Shown: positions 42,783-52,327, counted from the stretch's first letter. The stretch is DNA of 64,000 nt from Acidobacteriota bacterium (GCA_028877275.1 JAPPFP010000006.1:1-64000), one strand, 5' to 3'. Notes: generated by a model not told the origin, from the sequence alone. Translations and numbers: made by a program.

Positions 42783-45536
42783 ATGAAGAGGACGACTAGA
42801 CACGCTTCCGGACTGCTCGCCGGCCTTCTCGTCTGGCTGGTTTTGGCACTGCCCGCACTGGCCCAGGATCTGCCGGACGGCGTCACCAGAGTGGCGTCCG
42901 TGGAGGGAATCACGGAGTACCAGTTGGAGAACGGGCTTCGATTCCTCCTGTTCCCGGACCAGAGCAAGCAGCAGGTCACGGTGAACATCACCTACCTGGT
43001 CGGTTCCCGCCACGAGGGCTACGGCGAGACGGGGATGGCTCACCTGCTCGAGCACCTGGTCTTCAAGGGCACGCCGAACCACCCGGACATTCCCGCCGAG
43101 CTGACCGAGCACGGCGCCTTTCCGAACGGAACGACCTGGTTCGACCGCACGAACTACTTCGAGACTTTCCCGGCGACGGACGAGAACCTGGAGTGGGCGC
43201 TCGACCTCGAGGCGGACCGGATGATCAACTCCTTCATCTCGGCCGAGGACCTCGAGTCGGAGATGACCGTGGTGCGGAACGAGTGGGAGCGCGGCGAGAA
43301 CCAGCCGATCGGCGTGCTGCGCAAGCGCGTCATGTCGGCCGCCTTCGACTGGCACAACTACGGCAACTCGACGATCGGCGCGCGGGCCGATCTGGAGAAC
43401 GTGCCGATCGAGCGGCTACAGGCCTTCTACCGGAAGTACTACCAGCCGGACAACGCGATCCTGGTCGTCGCCGGGCGGTTCGAAGTCGACCGGGCGCTCG
43501 AACTGGTGGCGGAGAAGTTCGGTCCCATTCCGCGGCCGGACCGGACCGGCGCGAACACGCTCTTCGACACCTACACCGCCGAGCCGGCGCAGGACGGCGA
43601 GCGGACGGTGACCCTGCGGCGGGTCGGCGACACGCAGCTCGTGATGGCCGTCTACCACGTGCCGCCGGGCGCGCATGAGCAGTACGCCGCGGTCGAGGTG
43701 CTCAGCCACATCCTTGGCGTCGAGCCGGCCGGCCGTCTGTACAAGAACCTCGTGGAACCGGGGTTGGCGGCGTCGGTCTTCGCGTCCGCTCTTCAGTTGA
43801 ACGAACCGGGGGTACTGACGGCCAACGTGATGGTGAGGGAGGAGGACTCGCTGGAGGAAGCGGCCGAGGCGTTGTTCGCGACCCTCGACGAGATCGCCGC
43901 GGAGCCACCCACGGAAGAGGAGGTCGAGCGTGCCAAGACCGACTACCTGTCGCGGATCGAACTCTCGTTCAACAATCCGCAGGGCATCGCGCTTCAGCTC
44001 AGCGAGTGGGCCTCGATGGGCGACTGGCGACTGTTCTTCCTGCACCGCGACCGCCTCGAGCAGGTGACGGCCGAAGGCGTCCACGAAGTTGCGCAGACCT
44101 ACCTGCGGGACTCGAACCGCACCGTCGGGTACTTCTATCCGACGGACGAGACACCGGAACGCGCCGAGATCCCCGAGCCGCCCGACGTAGCGGCCCTGGT
44201 AGCCGACTACACCGGGCGCGAGGCGGTCGCGGAAGGCGAGGCCTTCGACCCGACGCCGGCGAACATCGATCGGCGCACACGGGCGCTCGAACTCTCGAAC
44301 GGCGTCAAGGTCGCGCTGCTGGCGAAGCAGACCCGGGGCGAGTCGGTCAGCGTCAGCTTCGGTTTCCGGCACGGCACCGAGGCGGCGTTGATGGGCCGTG
44401 CAACTGCGGGCGACCTGGCCGGGTCGATGCTCATGCGTGGCACGAAGGACCGGTCGAGACAGGAGATCAGCGACGAACTGGATCGCCTGAAGGCGCAGGG
44501 CGGCGTCGGCGGCAGCGCGCTGATCGCCAGCGGGTCAATCACTACGGTGCGGGAGAACCTCGTTCCGGTACTGCAGCTCGTGGCCGAAATCCTCCGTGAG
44601 CCGGCCTTCGACGCGAAGGAGTTCGACCTCCTGCGCGAGGAGCGCCTGGCCGGGATCGAGTCCCAGCGGTCCGAGCCGATGGCCCAGGTGCCGATGGCGA
44701 TGGGCAGGCACTTCAGCCCGTGGCCCGCCGATCATCCCCGATACTCGCCAACCTTCGACGAGCAGATAGAGCGTCTCAACGCGGCGACCATCGAGGAAGC
44801 GAGTGAGTTCTGGGCGTCCTTCTACGGCGGCGAGGGCGGCACGATCGCGATCGTGGGGGACTTCGACCCGGACGAGGTCGCGGGCGCACTGGAGGAGCTG
44901 TTCGGGGATTGGCAGGCGCCCGAGCCCTACGAGCGGGTCGCCGATCCGTACCGTGAGGTCGAGACGGTCAGCGTCGACCTCGAGACGCCGGACAAGACGA
45001 ACGCGGTGATGATGGCTGTCGCGAGTTTCTCGATGCGCGACGACGACGAGGACTACCCCGCGCTGCTCATGGCGAACGAACTGCTGGGCGGCGGTTTTCT
45101 CAGTTCGCGGTTGGCGACGCGGATTCGCCAGGAGGAGGGACTGTCGTACAGCGTCGGCTCCCAGGTCGCCGCGCCATCGATCGACGACAGCGCCATCTTT
45201 CTGACGTTCGCCATCTTCGCGCCGGAGAACGCGGACAAGGTGGTCACCGCCTTCCGCGACGAGGTGCGGAAGGCGCTTGAAGATGGCTTCACCGAGGAGG
45301 AGTTCGAGGCTGCGCGCCGGGGTTTCCTCGACAGGCAACAGAACGGACGGTCGCAGGACCGCGCCGTCGCGTCGATGCTGAACAGCAACCTGTTCACGGG
45401 CCGGACGATGGCGTTCACGGCCGCTCAGGAGCAGGCGATTGCTGAGCTGTCGCTGGACGAAGTCAACGCAGCGCTCGGCAAGGTCATCTCGCTGGACGAC
45501 ATCTCGATCTTCCGTGGCGGGGACTTCGCCAACTAG
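42783..45536 (+). CDS. M16 (pitrilysin/insulinase family) zinc metallopeptidase
   Basis: 917 aa from the ATG at 42783. Sec signal 1-27 (ending LPALAQ). First M16 half (about 40-460): inverted zinc motif H87-LLE-H91 in MAHLLEHLVFKGT. The second half (about 490-917) lacks an active HxxEH; its equivalent (GFRHGTEAALMGRATAGD) is degenerate, as usual for the non-catalytic half. The distinct RIRQEEGLSYSVGS region forms the substrate-contact segment of the clamshell. Periplasmic peptide degradation is likely. The stop is directly followed by a strong hairpin. Confidence 0.92.
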   Translation: MKRTTRHASGLLAGLLVWLVLALPALAQDLPDGVTRVASVEGITEYQLENGLRFLLFPDQSKQQVTVNITYLVGSRHEGYGETGMAHLLEHLVFKGTPNHPDIPAELTEHGAFPNGTTWFDRTNYFETFPATDENLEWALDLEADRMINSFISAEDLESEMTVVRNEWERGENQPIGVLRKRVMSAAFDWHNYGNSTIGARADLENVPIERLQAFYRKYYQPDNAILVVAGRFEVDRALELVAEKFGPIPRPDRTGANTLFDTYTAEPAQDGERTVTLRRVGDTQLVMAVYHVPPGAHEQYAAVEVLSHILGVEPAGRLYKNLVEPGLAASVFASALQLNEPGVLTANVMVREEDSLEEAAEALFATLDEIAAEPPTEEEVERAKTDYLSRIELSFNNPQGIALQLSEWASMGDWRLFFLHRDRLEQVTAEGVHEVAQTYLRDSNRTVGYFYPTDETPERAEIPEPPDVAALVADYTGREAVAEGEAFDPTPANIDRRTRALELSNGVKVALLAKQTRGESVSVSFGFRHGTEAALMGRATAGDLAGSMLMRGTKDRSRQEISDELDRLKAQGGVGGSALIASGSITTVRENLVPVLQLVAEILREPAFDAKEFDLLREERLAGIESQRSEPMAQVPMAMGRHFSPWPADHPRYSPTFDEQIERLNAATIEEASEFWASFYGGEGGTIAIVGDFDPDEVAGALEELFGDWQAPEPYERVADPYREVETVSVDLETPDKTNAVMMAVASFSMRDDDEDYPALLMANELLGGGFLSSRLATRIRQEEGLSYSVGSQVAAPSIDDSAIFLTFAIFAPENADKVVTAFRDEVRKALEDGFTEEEFEAARRGFLDRQQNGRSQDRAVASMLNSNLFTGRTMAFTAAQEQAIAELSLDEVNAALGKVISLDDISIFRGGDFAN

Positions 45537-45592
45537 GAGTTCTCACGGCATGTTCCCGGCGCGTAGCGCGGCGTACATGCCGAGAGAACTCC
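45536..45592. terminator. Long hairpin between convergent genes
   Basis: GGAGTTCTC at 45536-45544 pairs with GAGAACTCC at 45584-45592, and CGGCATGT (45546-45553) with ACATGCCG (45575-45582), one A/A mismatch between. The loop has an inner GC-rich hairpin around CGCG. It begins within the M16 stop codon and separates it from the convergent acetoacetyl-CoA synthetase gene, so it likely serves as a bidirectional terminator. No U-tract is seen. It is not a copy of repeat families A or B. Confidence 0.65.
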
Positions 45593-45630
45593 GTAGTCGC
45601 CGTCCGGCCACAAGCTGAATCAGTAGGCGG

Positions 45631-47571
45631 CTACAGCGCCGCGACCAGGGCGGCGATCGACTCCGGGTTCTTGAGGGTCCCGACGTTGACCGCCGTCTCC
45701 ACCGGCTCCCCGGCGAGGATCCGTTTGATCGGCACCTCGAGCTTCTTGCCCGAGAGAGTCGTCGGGATCTCGGGGATCGCCCGAATCTCGTCCGGGCCGT
45801 GACGGGGCGACAGCCGCGTGCGCAGATGCCGGCGAATACGGCCGGCGAGGGCCGCATCGAGGGCGACGCCCTCGGCCAGGACAACGAACAGCCACAGCTT
45901 GCCCTCGCGATCCAGACTGCCGGTGTCGACGATCACGCAGTCCTCGACCTCCGCCAACTCTGCGGCGGCACGGTAGAACTCGGAGGTGCCCATCCGCACG
46001 CCGCCACGGTTGAGGGTCGAGTCCGAACGACCGTAGATGACGGAGCTGCCGTCCTCGTCGATCTCAATCCAGTCGCCGTGGCGCCAGACGCCCGGCCAGT
46101 GGTCGAAATAGCTGTTCCGGTAGCGCTCTCCGGAGTCATCGTTCCAGAAGAAGAGGGGCATCGAGGGCAGGGGTTCGGTCAGGACGAGCTCGCCGACCTG
46201 GCCGGTGACGGCGTGGCCGTCCTCGTCGAACGCCTCGACCCTGGCGCCCAGGGAGCGGCACTGGACGCGGCCGCGCCGGACCGGTTGCAGCGGACTCGGG
46301 CCGACGAAGCCGGTGCAAACGTCCGTCCCTCCGGAAAGCGAGCCGAGCCACACATCGGACTTCACGTGCTCGACGACCCAGTCGAACCCTTCGGCCGGCA
46401 ACGGCGCACCGGTCGAGCCGACCGCGCGCAGGGCCTCGAAATCGAACTGCCTGCCGGGCTCCAGGCCCGCCGCCCGGCAGGCCATCAGGAAGGGCGCGCT
46501 GACGCCGAAGCAGGTCACCGCCTCCTCGTCGGCCAGGCGGTAGAGGGCGTTGAGATCCGGCCAGCCGGGCGAGCCGTCGTAGAGCACCACGGTCGTGCCC
46601 AGGAGAAGCCCGGAGACGAGGTAGTTCCACATCATCCAACCGGTCGTCGTGTACCAGGAGAAGCGATCTTCCGCGCCGAGATCGGTGTGTAGCGCCAGTT
46701 GCTTCAGGTGCTCCACGAGGATGCCGCCGTGGCCTTGGACGATCGCCTTCGGCAGCCCGGTGGTGCCGGAGGAGTAGAGGATCCAGAGCGGATGGTCGAA
46801 GGGCATGGGATCGAACACGAGTTCGGCGCTCTCGGCGGTCAGCTCCTGCCAGGACAGGCGTCGCGGGGAGGCGTCCGTGCCGCTGGCGGCTCGCACGACG
46901 ACCGCCGCGCTGAGAGTCGGCAACGAACTGATGATCCGCGCGAGGTCGTTGCTCCGGTCGTACGCCCGACCGTTGTAGTCGTACCGGTCGACCCCGATCA
47001 GCACCTTCGGTTCGATCTGGCGGAAGCGGTCGAGCACGCTCTCGACCCCGAACTCCGGCGGACAGCTCGACCAGATGGCGCCCAGACTCGCGGTGGCGAG
47101 GAAGGCGATCACGGCTTCGGCGTCGTTCGGAAGGTAGGCCGCGACGCGGTCGCCTGCGCCGATGCCGAGTTGGCGCAGACCTGCCCTCGCAGCCGCGACC
47201 TCGCGCCGCAGATCGTCGCGGCTGAACTCGCGTCGGTTGCCCCGCTCGCCACGACAGATCAGCGCCGGGGCGTCGCCCTCGCGAGCTAGTGCGTGTTCGC
47301 TGTAGTTGAGTCTGGCGCCGGGAAACCAGCTTGCGCCAGGCATCACACGGTCGGCGATCACACGCTCGGGCGGTGTGCGGAACCTGACGTCGAAGAAGTC
47401 GGCGATCGAGCCCCAGAACGCCTCCAGATCCGTGACGGACCAGCGCCAAAGTTCGCTGTAGCCGGCGAAGCGCAGATTCCGCTTGCTCTCCAGCCAGCGC
47501 AGATAGCGAGTCAGGTTGCTGGCCTCGACCTGTTCCGCCGTCGGCCGCCAGAGAGTGTCCTCGCTCGTCAC
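45631..47571 (-). CDS. aacS: Acetoacetyl-CoA synthetase
   Basis: 646 aa from a GTG at 47571 with GAGGAAAAC upstream; an in-frame ATG 54 nt earlier is an alternative (664 aa). ANL-superfamily enzyme close to AACS: TRYLRWLESKRNLRFAGY at the N-terminus, phosphate loop YSSGTTGLPKAIVQGHGG, TTGWMMWNYLVSGLLLGTT and the C-terminal TTLSGKKLEVPIKRIL with the catalytic Lys. It activates acetoacetate to acetoacetyl-CoA, a route from PHB breakdown back to central metabolism. Monocistronic here, about 23 kb from phaC. Confidence 0.92.
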   Translation of the reverse strand: MTSEDTLWRPTAEQVEASNLTRYLRWLESKRNLRFAGYSELWRWSVTDLEAFWGSIADFFDVRFRTPPERVIADRVMPGASWFPGARLNYSEHALAREGDAPALICRGERGNRREFSRDDLRREVAAARAGLRQLGIGAGDRVAAYLPNDAEAVIAFLATASLGAIWSSCPPEFGVESVLDRFRQIEPKVLIGVDRYDYNGRAYDRSNDLARIISSLPTLSAAVVVRAASGTDASPRRLSWQELTAESAELVFDPMPFDHPLWILYSSGTTGLPKAIVQGHGGILVEHLKQLALHTDLGAEDRFSWYTTTGWMMWNYLVSGLLLGTTVVLYDGSPGWPDLNALYRLADEEAVTCFGVSAPFLMACRAAGLEPGRQFDFEALRAVGSTGAPLPAEGFDWVVEHVKSDVWLGSLSGGTDVCTGFVGPSPLQPVRRGRVQCRSLGARVEAFDEDGHAVTGQVGELVLTEPLPSMPLFFWNDDSGERYRNSYFDHWPGVWRHGDWIEIDEDGSSVIYGRSDSTLNRGGVRMGTSEFYRAAAELAEVEDCVIVDTGSLDREGKLWLFVVLAEGVALDAALAGRIRRHLRTRLSPRHGPDEIRAIPEIPTTLSGKKLEVPIKRILAGEPVETAVNVGTLKNPESIAALVAAL

Positions 47572-47639
47572 GTCGTTTTCCTCAACGTCTGAAGCGACGC
47601 TACGCTGTTGTGGCACCCACGACACAAGGAGGCTAGACG

Positions 47640-48020
47640 ATGAAGCATCTTCCGACGATTGCGCGCATTCTGCTGGGGCTTCTGTTCGTGTTCGGCGGCG
47701 TCACGGGTTTGTTCGAACTGGTGGAGCAGCCTGAGGTGGGGGAGGAGGCGGCGGCCTTCATGGGCGCGATCATGGACACCGGCTACCTGTGGCCGGTGAT
47801 CAAGGTGACCGAGATCGTCTGCGGCGTTCTGCTGATCCTCGGCATGTTCGTGCCGCTGGCCCTCGTCGTGCTGGCGCCGGTCGCGCTCAACATCCTGCTG
47901 TTCCACGTCTTCCTGGAGCCTTCCGGCCTGGTCTTCGGTGTCGTCCTGCTGGTGTTGGGCCTTTACACTGCCCACCAGCACCGGGAGAGCTTCAGCGGCG
48001 TGCTGAAGCGTAGAGCCTGA
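47640..48020 (+). CDS. DoxX-like small membrane protein
   Basis: 126 aa with four hydrophobic segments (about 5-25, 48-68, 75-97, 100-120), the size of DoxX/DUF family membrane proteins. The pattern LLGLLFVFGGVTGLFEL, ending in HQHRESFSGVLKRRA, is typical. No cofactor site is evident. Divergent from aacS across about 70 bp that should hold promoters for both. Function unknown; some relatives participate in quinone-linked or sulfur metabolism. Confidence 0.8.
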   Translation: MKHLPTIARILLGLLFVFGGVTGLFELVEQPEVGEEAAAFMGAIMDTGYLWPVIKVTEIVCGVLLILGMFVPLALVVLAPVALNILLFHVFLEPSGLVFGVVLLVLGLYTAHQHRESFSGVLKRRA

Positions 48021-48033
48021 CCGAGCTGATTCG

Positions 48034-48048
48034 GCGCCCGGTGGGCGC
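48034..48048. terminator. Short hairpin between convergent genes
   Basis: GCGCCC (48034-48039) and GGGCGC (48043-48048) form a stem with a 3-nt loop in the 27-bp gap between the DoxX stop and the convergent PQQ-like gene stop. It could end both transcripts. No U-tract follows. Confidence 0.4.
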
Positions 48049-49403
48049 TACGGACCCGCGCCGACCGCGACGAGATGTCGGCGCGCCCGGAAGTAGATGA
48101 CGCCGTCCGAGATCGCCGGTGTCGCCATCAGGGTTTCGCCGAGTTCGTTGACCGCGATCTCGTTCAGGTCGGGGCCCGGTTCGATCACATGGACGTCACC
48201 GACTTCGCTGTTGAAGTAGATATGGCCGCCGGCCGTAACGGCTGATGCGCTGAAGCCGGAGGCGCCGCGTCCCAGGCGCTTCTGTGCCAGACGCTCGCCT
48301 GAACGCCAGTCGACGACGGTCACGACGCCGTTGTCGTAGCAGAAGTAGGCGAGGTCGCCGACGACGATCGGGGTCTGCATGTAGTTCCCGAGGCGCTCGT
48401 GGAACCAGACCATCGCGTCGTGGTCGGGATCGAGCTTGCCCTCGGCATCCGCATCGATCGCGTAGATCGGCTTCAATCGGCCATGGGCGTTCGTGATCAG
48501 GATGGGACCGTCGCCGGCCCGGATCGGCGTCGGTACCGGGATGTCGCCGCCGCCCTCGAGCCGCCAGAGTTCCTCGCCGGTGTCCAGGTCGTAGCCGCCG
48601 ATGTGGTGGTAGCCGTTCAACACGACCTGCTCGCGGCCATCAGCCCGCCGAAAGACCGCGGGCGTGCTCCACGTGGCCACTTCCTCGCGCGTCTTCCGCC
48701 AGACGTCCTCTCCCGTGGTCGCATCCAGCACCGCGACGAAGGACTGGCTCAGGATGTCCACCTGGATGACAACCCGCCCGTCGTGGACGATCGGCGAGCT
48801 GGCGAACCCCCACTCGTAGGTCGGGAAGTCGTAAGGCCCCGAGTCGAGTACGCCGAACTGCCGGTTCCACAACGGGTTGCCGCCCAGGTCGTAGGCGTGG
48901 AGTCCTTCCGAGCCGAAGAAGGCGACGAGGACGTCGCCATCGGTCGCAGGCGTGGAGTTAGTGTGCGACGCCTTCATGTGCCGCTTGATCGCGGGCGTAC
49001 CATGGAATGCCGTTCGCTCCCACAGGAGTTCGCCGGTCCGCTTGTCGAAGGCCATCACCTGAAAGCGTTGCGCCGGCTCGCCCTCGACCGGCGTACCGTC
49101 ACCGTAGAGGCCGACCTTGAGCGACGCCTCGCCGCCGTCGGGAACCGCCGAGGTCAGGAAGAGGCGGTCCTCCCAGATGACCGGACTCGAGTGTCCGAGG
49201 CCGGGCACCGGTACTCGAAAGCGGATGTTGTCGCCTGTTTCCACGTTCCAGGTCGCCGGCGGCGATCCGGTTCCGACGCCGTCAGCGCCGTTGCCGCGGA
49301 ACGAGGGCCAGTTGTCCGAGGCGACGGCAGGCAGGGCCGTTGCTGCGGAGAGGGCGAACGCGACGGTCGCCGTGGTGATCGGTGTTGGGCAGGAAGTGGC
49401 CAT
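48048..49403 (-). CDS. Secreted PQQ-like beta-propeller protein (paralogue 1)
   Basis: 451 aa. Signal peptide 1-29 (ending ALPAVAS). An eight-bladed quinoprotein-like propeller with repeated blades such as LLWERTAFHGTP, DLGGNPLWNRQF, GEDVWRKTREEV, GEELWRLEGGG. The N-terminal DNWPSFRGNGADGVGTGSPP is the family's opening. There is no clear dehydrogenase metal site, so a scaffold or assembly role is as likely as catalysis. It starts 6 nt after the stop of a close paralogue, so a tandem duplication. Confidence 0.88.
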   Translation of the reverse strand: MATSCPTPITTATVAFALSAATALPAVASDNWPSFRGNGADGVGTGSPPATWNVETGDNIRFRVPVPGLGHSSPVIWEDRLFLTSAVPDGGEASLKVGLYGDGTPVEGEPAQRFQVMAFDKRTGELLWERTAFHGTPAIKRHMKASHTNSTPATDGDVLVAFFGSEGLHAYDLGGNPLWNRQFGVLDSGPYDFPTYEWGFASSPIVHDGRVVIQVDILSQSFVAVLDATTGEDVWRKTREEVATWSTPAVFRRADGREQVVLNGYHHIGGYDLDTGEELWRLEGGGDIPVPTPIRAGDGPILITNAHGRLKPIYAIDADAEGKLDPDHDAMVWFHERLGNYMQTPIVVGDLAYFCYDNGVVTVVDWRSGERLAQKRLGRGASGFSASAVTAGGHIYFNSEVGDVHVIEPGPDLNEIAVNELGETLMATPAISDGVIYFRARRHLVAVGAGP

Positions 49404-49409
49404 GGCGGG

Positions 49410-50771
49410 CTACGACCCGGAGCCGATCGCGATCAGGTGGCGACGGGCCCGGAAGTAGATAACGCCGTCCGAGATCGCCGGCGTCGCCATCAGCGTTTCG
49501 CCGAGTTCGTTGACCGCGACTTCCTTCAGCTCGTCGCCGGATTCGATGACGTGAACGTCGCCGTCCTCGCCGTTGAAGTAGATACGGCCACCGGCGGCGA
49601 CCGGCGAGGCGGTGAAGCCGGTAGCGCCGCGGCCGAGGCGCCGCTGCGCGACCCGTTCGCCGCTCTTCCAGTCGAACACGGTGACGACGCCGTTGTCGAA
49701 ACCGAAGTACGCGAGGTCGCCGACCACGATCGGCGTCTGCATGTAGTTCCCGAGCCGCTCGTGGAACCAGAGCATCGCGTCGTGCTCGGGATCGATCCCG
49801 CCGGCGGCGTCCGGATCGACCGCGTAGACCGGACGCATCGGGCCGTGGGCGCTGGTGATGAGGATCGGACCATCGTCGCCGGCCCGGATCGGCGTCGGCA
49901 CCGGGATGTCGCCGCCGCCTTCAAGCCGCCAGAGTTCCTTCCCGGTGTCGAGGTCGTAGCCGCCGATGTGCTGGTAGCCGTTGACGACGATCTGGCGGCT
50001 GCCGTCGCTCCGCGGGAACACGGCGGGCGTGCTCCATGTGGGAATCTCGTCGCGCTCGGTGCGCCAGAGCTCCTCGCCGGTCGCCGCGTCGAGCGCCGCG
50101 AGGAAGGAGTCACCCTGCACGTCGACCTGGATGATCACGCGGCCGTCGTGGACCAGGGGTGAACTCGCGAACCCCCATTGTGCGGTCTTGACCATGAAGA
50201 AGCCGGAGTCGAGCACACCGAACTGACGGTTCCAGAGCGGGTTGCCGTCCAGGTCATAGGCGTGGAGCCCTTCGGAACCGAAGAAGACGACCAGGACATC
50301 GCCGTCGGTGGCCGGCGTCGAGTTCGTGTGGGAAGCCTTCGTGTGGCGCTTGACCGCCGGGGTGCCTTCGAACGCGGTCCGCTGCCACAACAGCTCGCCG
50401 CTTCGCTTGTCGTAGGCCAGGACCACGTAGCGCTGCGGCGGTTCACCCACGACGGGCGCTATGTCGCCGTACAGGCCGACCTTGAGCGAGGCTTCCTCGC
50501 CCTCGGGTACGGACGAGGTCAGAAACAGGCGGTTGCCCCAGATCACGGGACTCGAGTGGCCGAGACCCGGAACCTCGACGCGGAAGAGGACGTTCTCGCC
50601 TGTTTCGACGTTCCAGGTGGCCGGCGGGGCTCCGGTGCCGTTGCCGTCGGCGGCATTGCCGCGGAAGGACGGCCAGTTGTCGGAGGCGGCGGCGAGTGAG
50701 GGCGCTGCCGCGGCGAGAACAGCCAGAGCCAGGAGGCGTCGAATCGAGCAAACGTTGGTTGGCGTCTTCAT
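49410..50771 (-). CDS. Secreted PQQ-like beta-propeller protein (paralogue 2)
   Basis: 453 aa from the ATG at 50771; an ATG 24 nt earlier gives 461 aa and a less typical signal. Signal peptide through about residue 28 (ending SLAAAS). Blade motifs parallel the downstream paralogue almost one to one (DNWPSFRGNAADGNGTG, LLWQRTAFEGTP, DLDGNPLWNRQFGVLDSG). The two differ mainly in short loops and the blade facing residues about 180-200 (FFMVKTAQWGF instead of YDFPTYEWGF). Divergent from the deacetylase-like gene across about 65 bp. Confidence 0.88.
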   Translation of the reverse strand: MKTPTNVCSIRRLLALAVLAAAAPSLAAASDNWPSFRGNAADGNGTGAPPATWNVETGENVLFRVEVPGLGHSSPVIWGNRLFLTSSVPEGEEASLKVGLYGDIAPVVGEPPQRYVVLAYDKRSGELLWQRTAFEGTPAVKRHTKASHTNSTPATDGDVLVVFFGSEGLHAYDLDGNPLWNRQFGVLDSGFFMVKTAQWGFASSPLVHDGRVIIQVDVQGDSFLAALDAATGEELWRTERDEIPTWSTPAVFPRSDGSRQIVVNGYQHIGGYDLDTGKELWRLEGGGDIPVPTPIRAGDDGPILITSAHGPMRPVYAVDPDAAGGIDPEHDAMLWFHERLGNYMQTPIVVGDLAYFGFDNGVVTVFDWKSGERVAQRRLGRGATGFTASPVAAGGRIYFNGEDGDVHVIESGDELKEVAVNELGETLMATPAISDGVIYFRARRHLIAIGSGS

Positions 50772-50837
50772 CACTGGAGTATCTTGGATCATCACCTGAG
50801 GTTACGTCGAGACGGAACGGGAGGTTTGAGGTAGCAC

Positions 50838-51851
50838 ATGAGTTCACCGATGAGCGTCTTCTGGGACCCACGTTGTGAGGTGCACACTGTACCGAGGGGG
50901 TTTCCGGAGCGGCCGGAACGCCTGCAGCTTGCCCTGCCGTACTTGCGAGAGCGGGGCTGGGACCTGGTCGAATCAGGCTCGGGAGGGCCGGTCGGCGGAA
51001 TGGTCGGACAGGGCCGCCGGCTGGCCGGTCTCGTCCACGATCCCGAGTACATCGAGCGGATGGAGGCGGCGGTCGCCGACGTCGCCGAGTTGGCGGCGAA
51101 GGGCGACTTCCCGCGTCGACCGACGCCGATGCTCGACACGAACGACAATCCGCTGTCGCCAGGGACGGCGGACGCCGCCTGGGCCGCCGTCGATGCCGCG
51201 CTCGCTGCGGGCGACCACGTCATGCTGGGCGCGGGCCACCGGGCGATGAGCGTGACCCGGCCGCCCGGGCACCACTGCGAGCGGGACCGGGCAATGGGTT
51301 TCTGCTACCTGAACCAGATCGCGGTCCTCGCCCAGGGCCTGATCGACGTGCATGGCGTGGAACGGGTGGCCATCCTGGACTTCGACGTTCACCACGGCAA
51401 CGGGACCCAGCACCTGTTCGACCATCGGGCCGACGTCGCCTACCTGAGCGTCCACCAGTACCCCTTCTACCCGGGCACCGGGGCCGCCAGCGAGCGAGGA
51501 ATCGGTGAAGGCGAGGGCACGACGGTGAACGCGCCGCTGCCGGCGGGCAGCGGCGACGACGCCTACCGCGAGGTCATGGATGACCTGCTGCTTCCGGCGG
51601 TCCGCTCGTTCGACCCGGACGTGCTGCTGGTGTCGGCCGGCTTCGACGCCTGGCGCAACGACCCGATCGCCGGCATGGAGCTGACCGAGGAGAGCTTCCA
51701 CCGCTTCGGCGTCGACCTGGCCGAACTGGCGGAGGAGATCTGCGATGGGCGGCTCGTGTCCGTGCTCGAAGGCGGCTACGACCTGAACGCGCTGCCGCGG
51801 CTGATCGACGTCTATCTCCGGGGCACGATCGGCACGGCGCTGGATGCCTGA
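50838..51851 (+). CDS. Histone deacetylase family hydrolase (AcuC/HDAC-like)
   Basis: 337 aa, arginase/deacetylase fold. RPPGHHCERDRAMGFCYLN contains the catalytic His pair, FDVHHGNGTQ the Zn-ligand Asp and His, and the third Zn Asp is in WRNDPIAGMELTEE. YLSVHQYPFYPGTGAASERG is the conserved loop before it. Bacterial members deacetylate acetyl-CoA synthetase, polyamines or other acetyl-lysine substrates. The next gene (HPF-like) begins 61 nt downstream, so the two may be co-transcribed. The substrate is unknown. Confidence 0.9.
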   Translation: MSSPMSVFWDPRCEVHTVPRGFPERPERLQLALPYLRERGWDLVESGSGGPVGGMVGQGRRLAGLVHDPEYIERMEAAVADVAELAAKGDFPRRPTPMLDTNDNPLSPGTADAAWAAVDAALAAGDHVMLGAGHRAMSVTRPPGHHCERDRAMGFCYLNQIAVLAQGLIDVHGVERVAILDFDVHHGNGTQHLFDHRADVAYLSVHQYPFYPGTGAASERGIGEGEGTTVNAPLPAGSGDDAYREVMDDLLLPAVRSFDPDVLLVSAGFDAWRNDPIAGMELTEESFHRFGVDLAELAEEICDGRLVSVLEGGYDLNALPRLIDVYLRGTIGTALDA

Positions 51852-51912
51852 GGAATCTTCCCGCTCCCGGTGCGTTGTACGATCTGAGACAGGAGACGGA
51901 GGGGCCCAAGCG

Positions 51913-52317
51913 TTGAGAACCAAGCCGAGTTTCCCGATCAGGATACGCACCCAGAACGTCCAGTTGACCGACGACCTGAAGCAGTCGATCGAGTCCGAGG
52001 CAGCGGCGCTGAAGCGCTTCAACTCCCGGATCGTCGACTGCGAAGTGACGATCGCCGGCCCGGGCCGGAATCACCGCGGCGGACTGGCCTTCGACGTCGT
52101 CGTCAAGGTCGCCCTGCCGGGACCGGACGTGGTGGTCCATCGCTCGGCCGCGGCCTCCATCCCGGTCGCGATCAACCAGTCGTTCGCCACGGCCCGGCGA
52201 CGCGTCAAGCGCCAGGCCCACCTCCGCCGCCGCCGCGTGCCCTTCAACCGCACCTCCGGCGTCGGCCGCCGCGGCCGGCCGCGCCGCGGCAACGGCCGCC
52301 GGCTGGCGCGGGCGTAG
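51913..52317 (+). CDS. Ribosome hibernation factor-like protein (HPF/RaiA) with Arg-rich tail
   Basis: 134 aa from a TTG at 51913 with GGAGG about 10 nt upstream; other in-frame starts extend back into the deacetylase gene. Residues 5-95 carry the HPF/YfiA beta-alpha-beta-beta-beta-alpha pattern (IRTQNVQLTDDLKQSIESEA, CEVTIAGPGRNHRGG, FDVVVKVALPG). No long-form dimerisation domain follows. Instead about 40 residues extremely rich in Arg/Gly end the protein (RRRVKRQAHLRRRRV, then RRGRPRRGNGRR). The tail could bind rRNA (inference). A family A repeat starts 10 nt after the stop codon. Confidence 0.8.
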   Translation: MRTKPSFPIRIRTQNVQLTDDLKQSIESEAAALKRFNSRIVDCEVTIAGPGRNHRGGLAFDVVVKVALPGPDVVVHRSAAASIPVAINQSFATARRRVKRQAHLRRRRVPFNRTSGVGRRGRPRRGNGRRLARA

Positions 52318-52327
52318 CCGGGTACCC

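Noticed and set aside
45543..45600. 45536-45592 hairpin as another family B copy
   Set aside because: It lacks the GCACCCAG tail and the two-hairpin order; stem sequence is unrelated and AT-containing.
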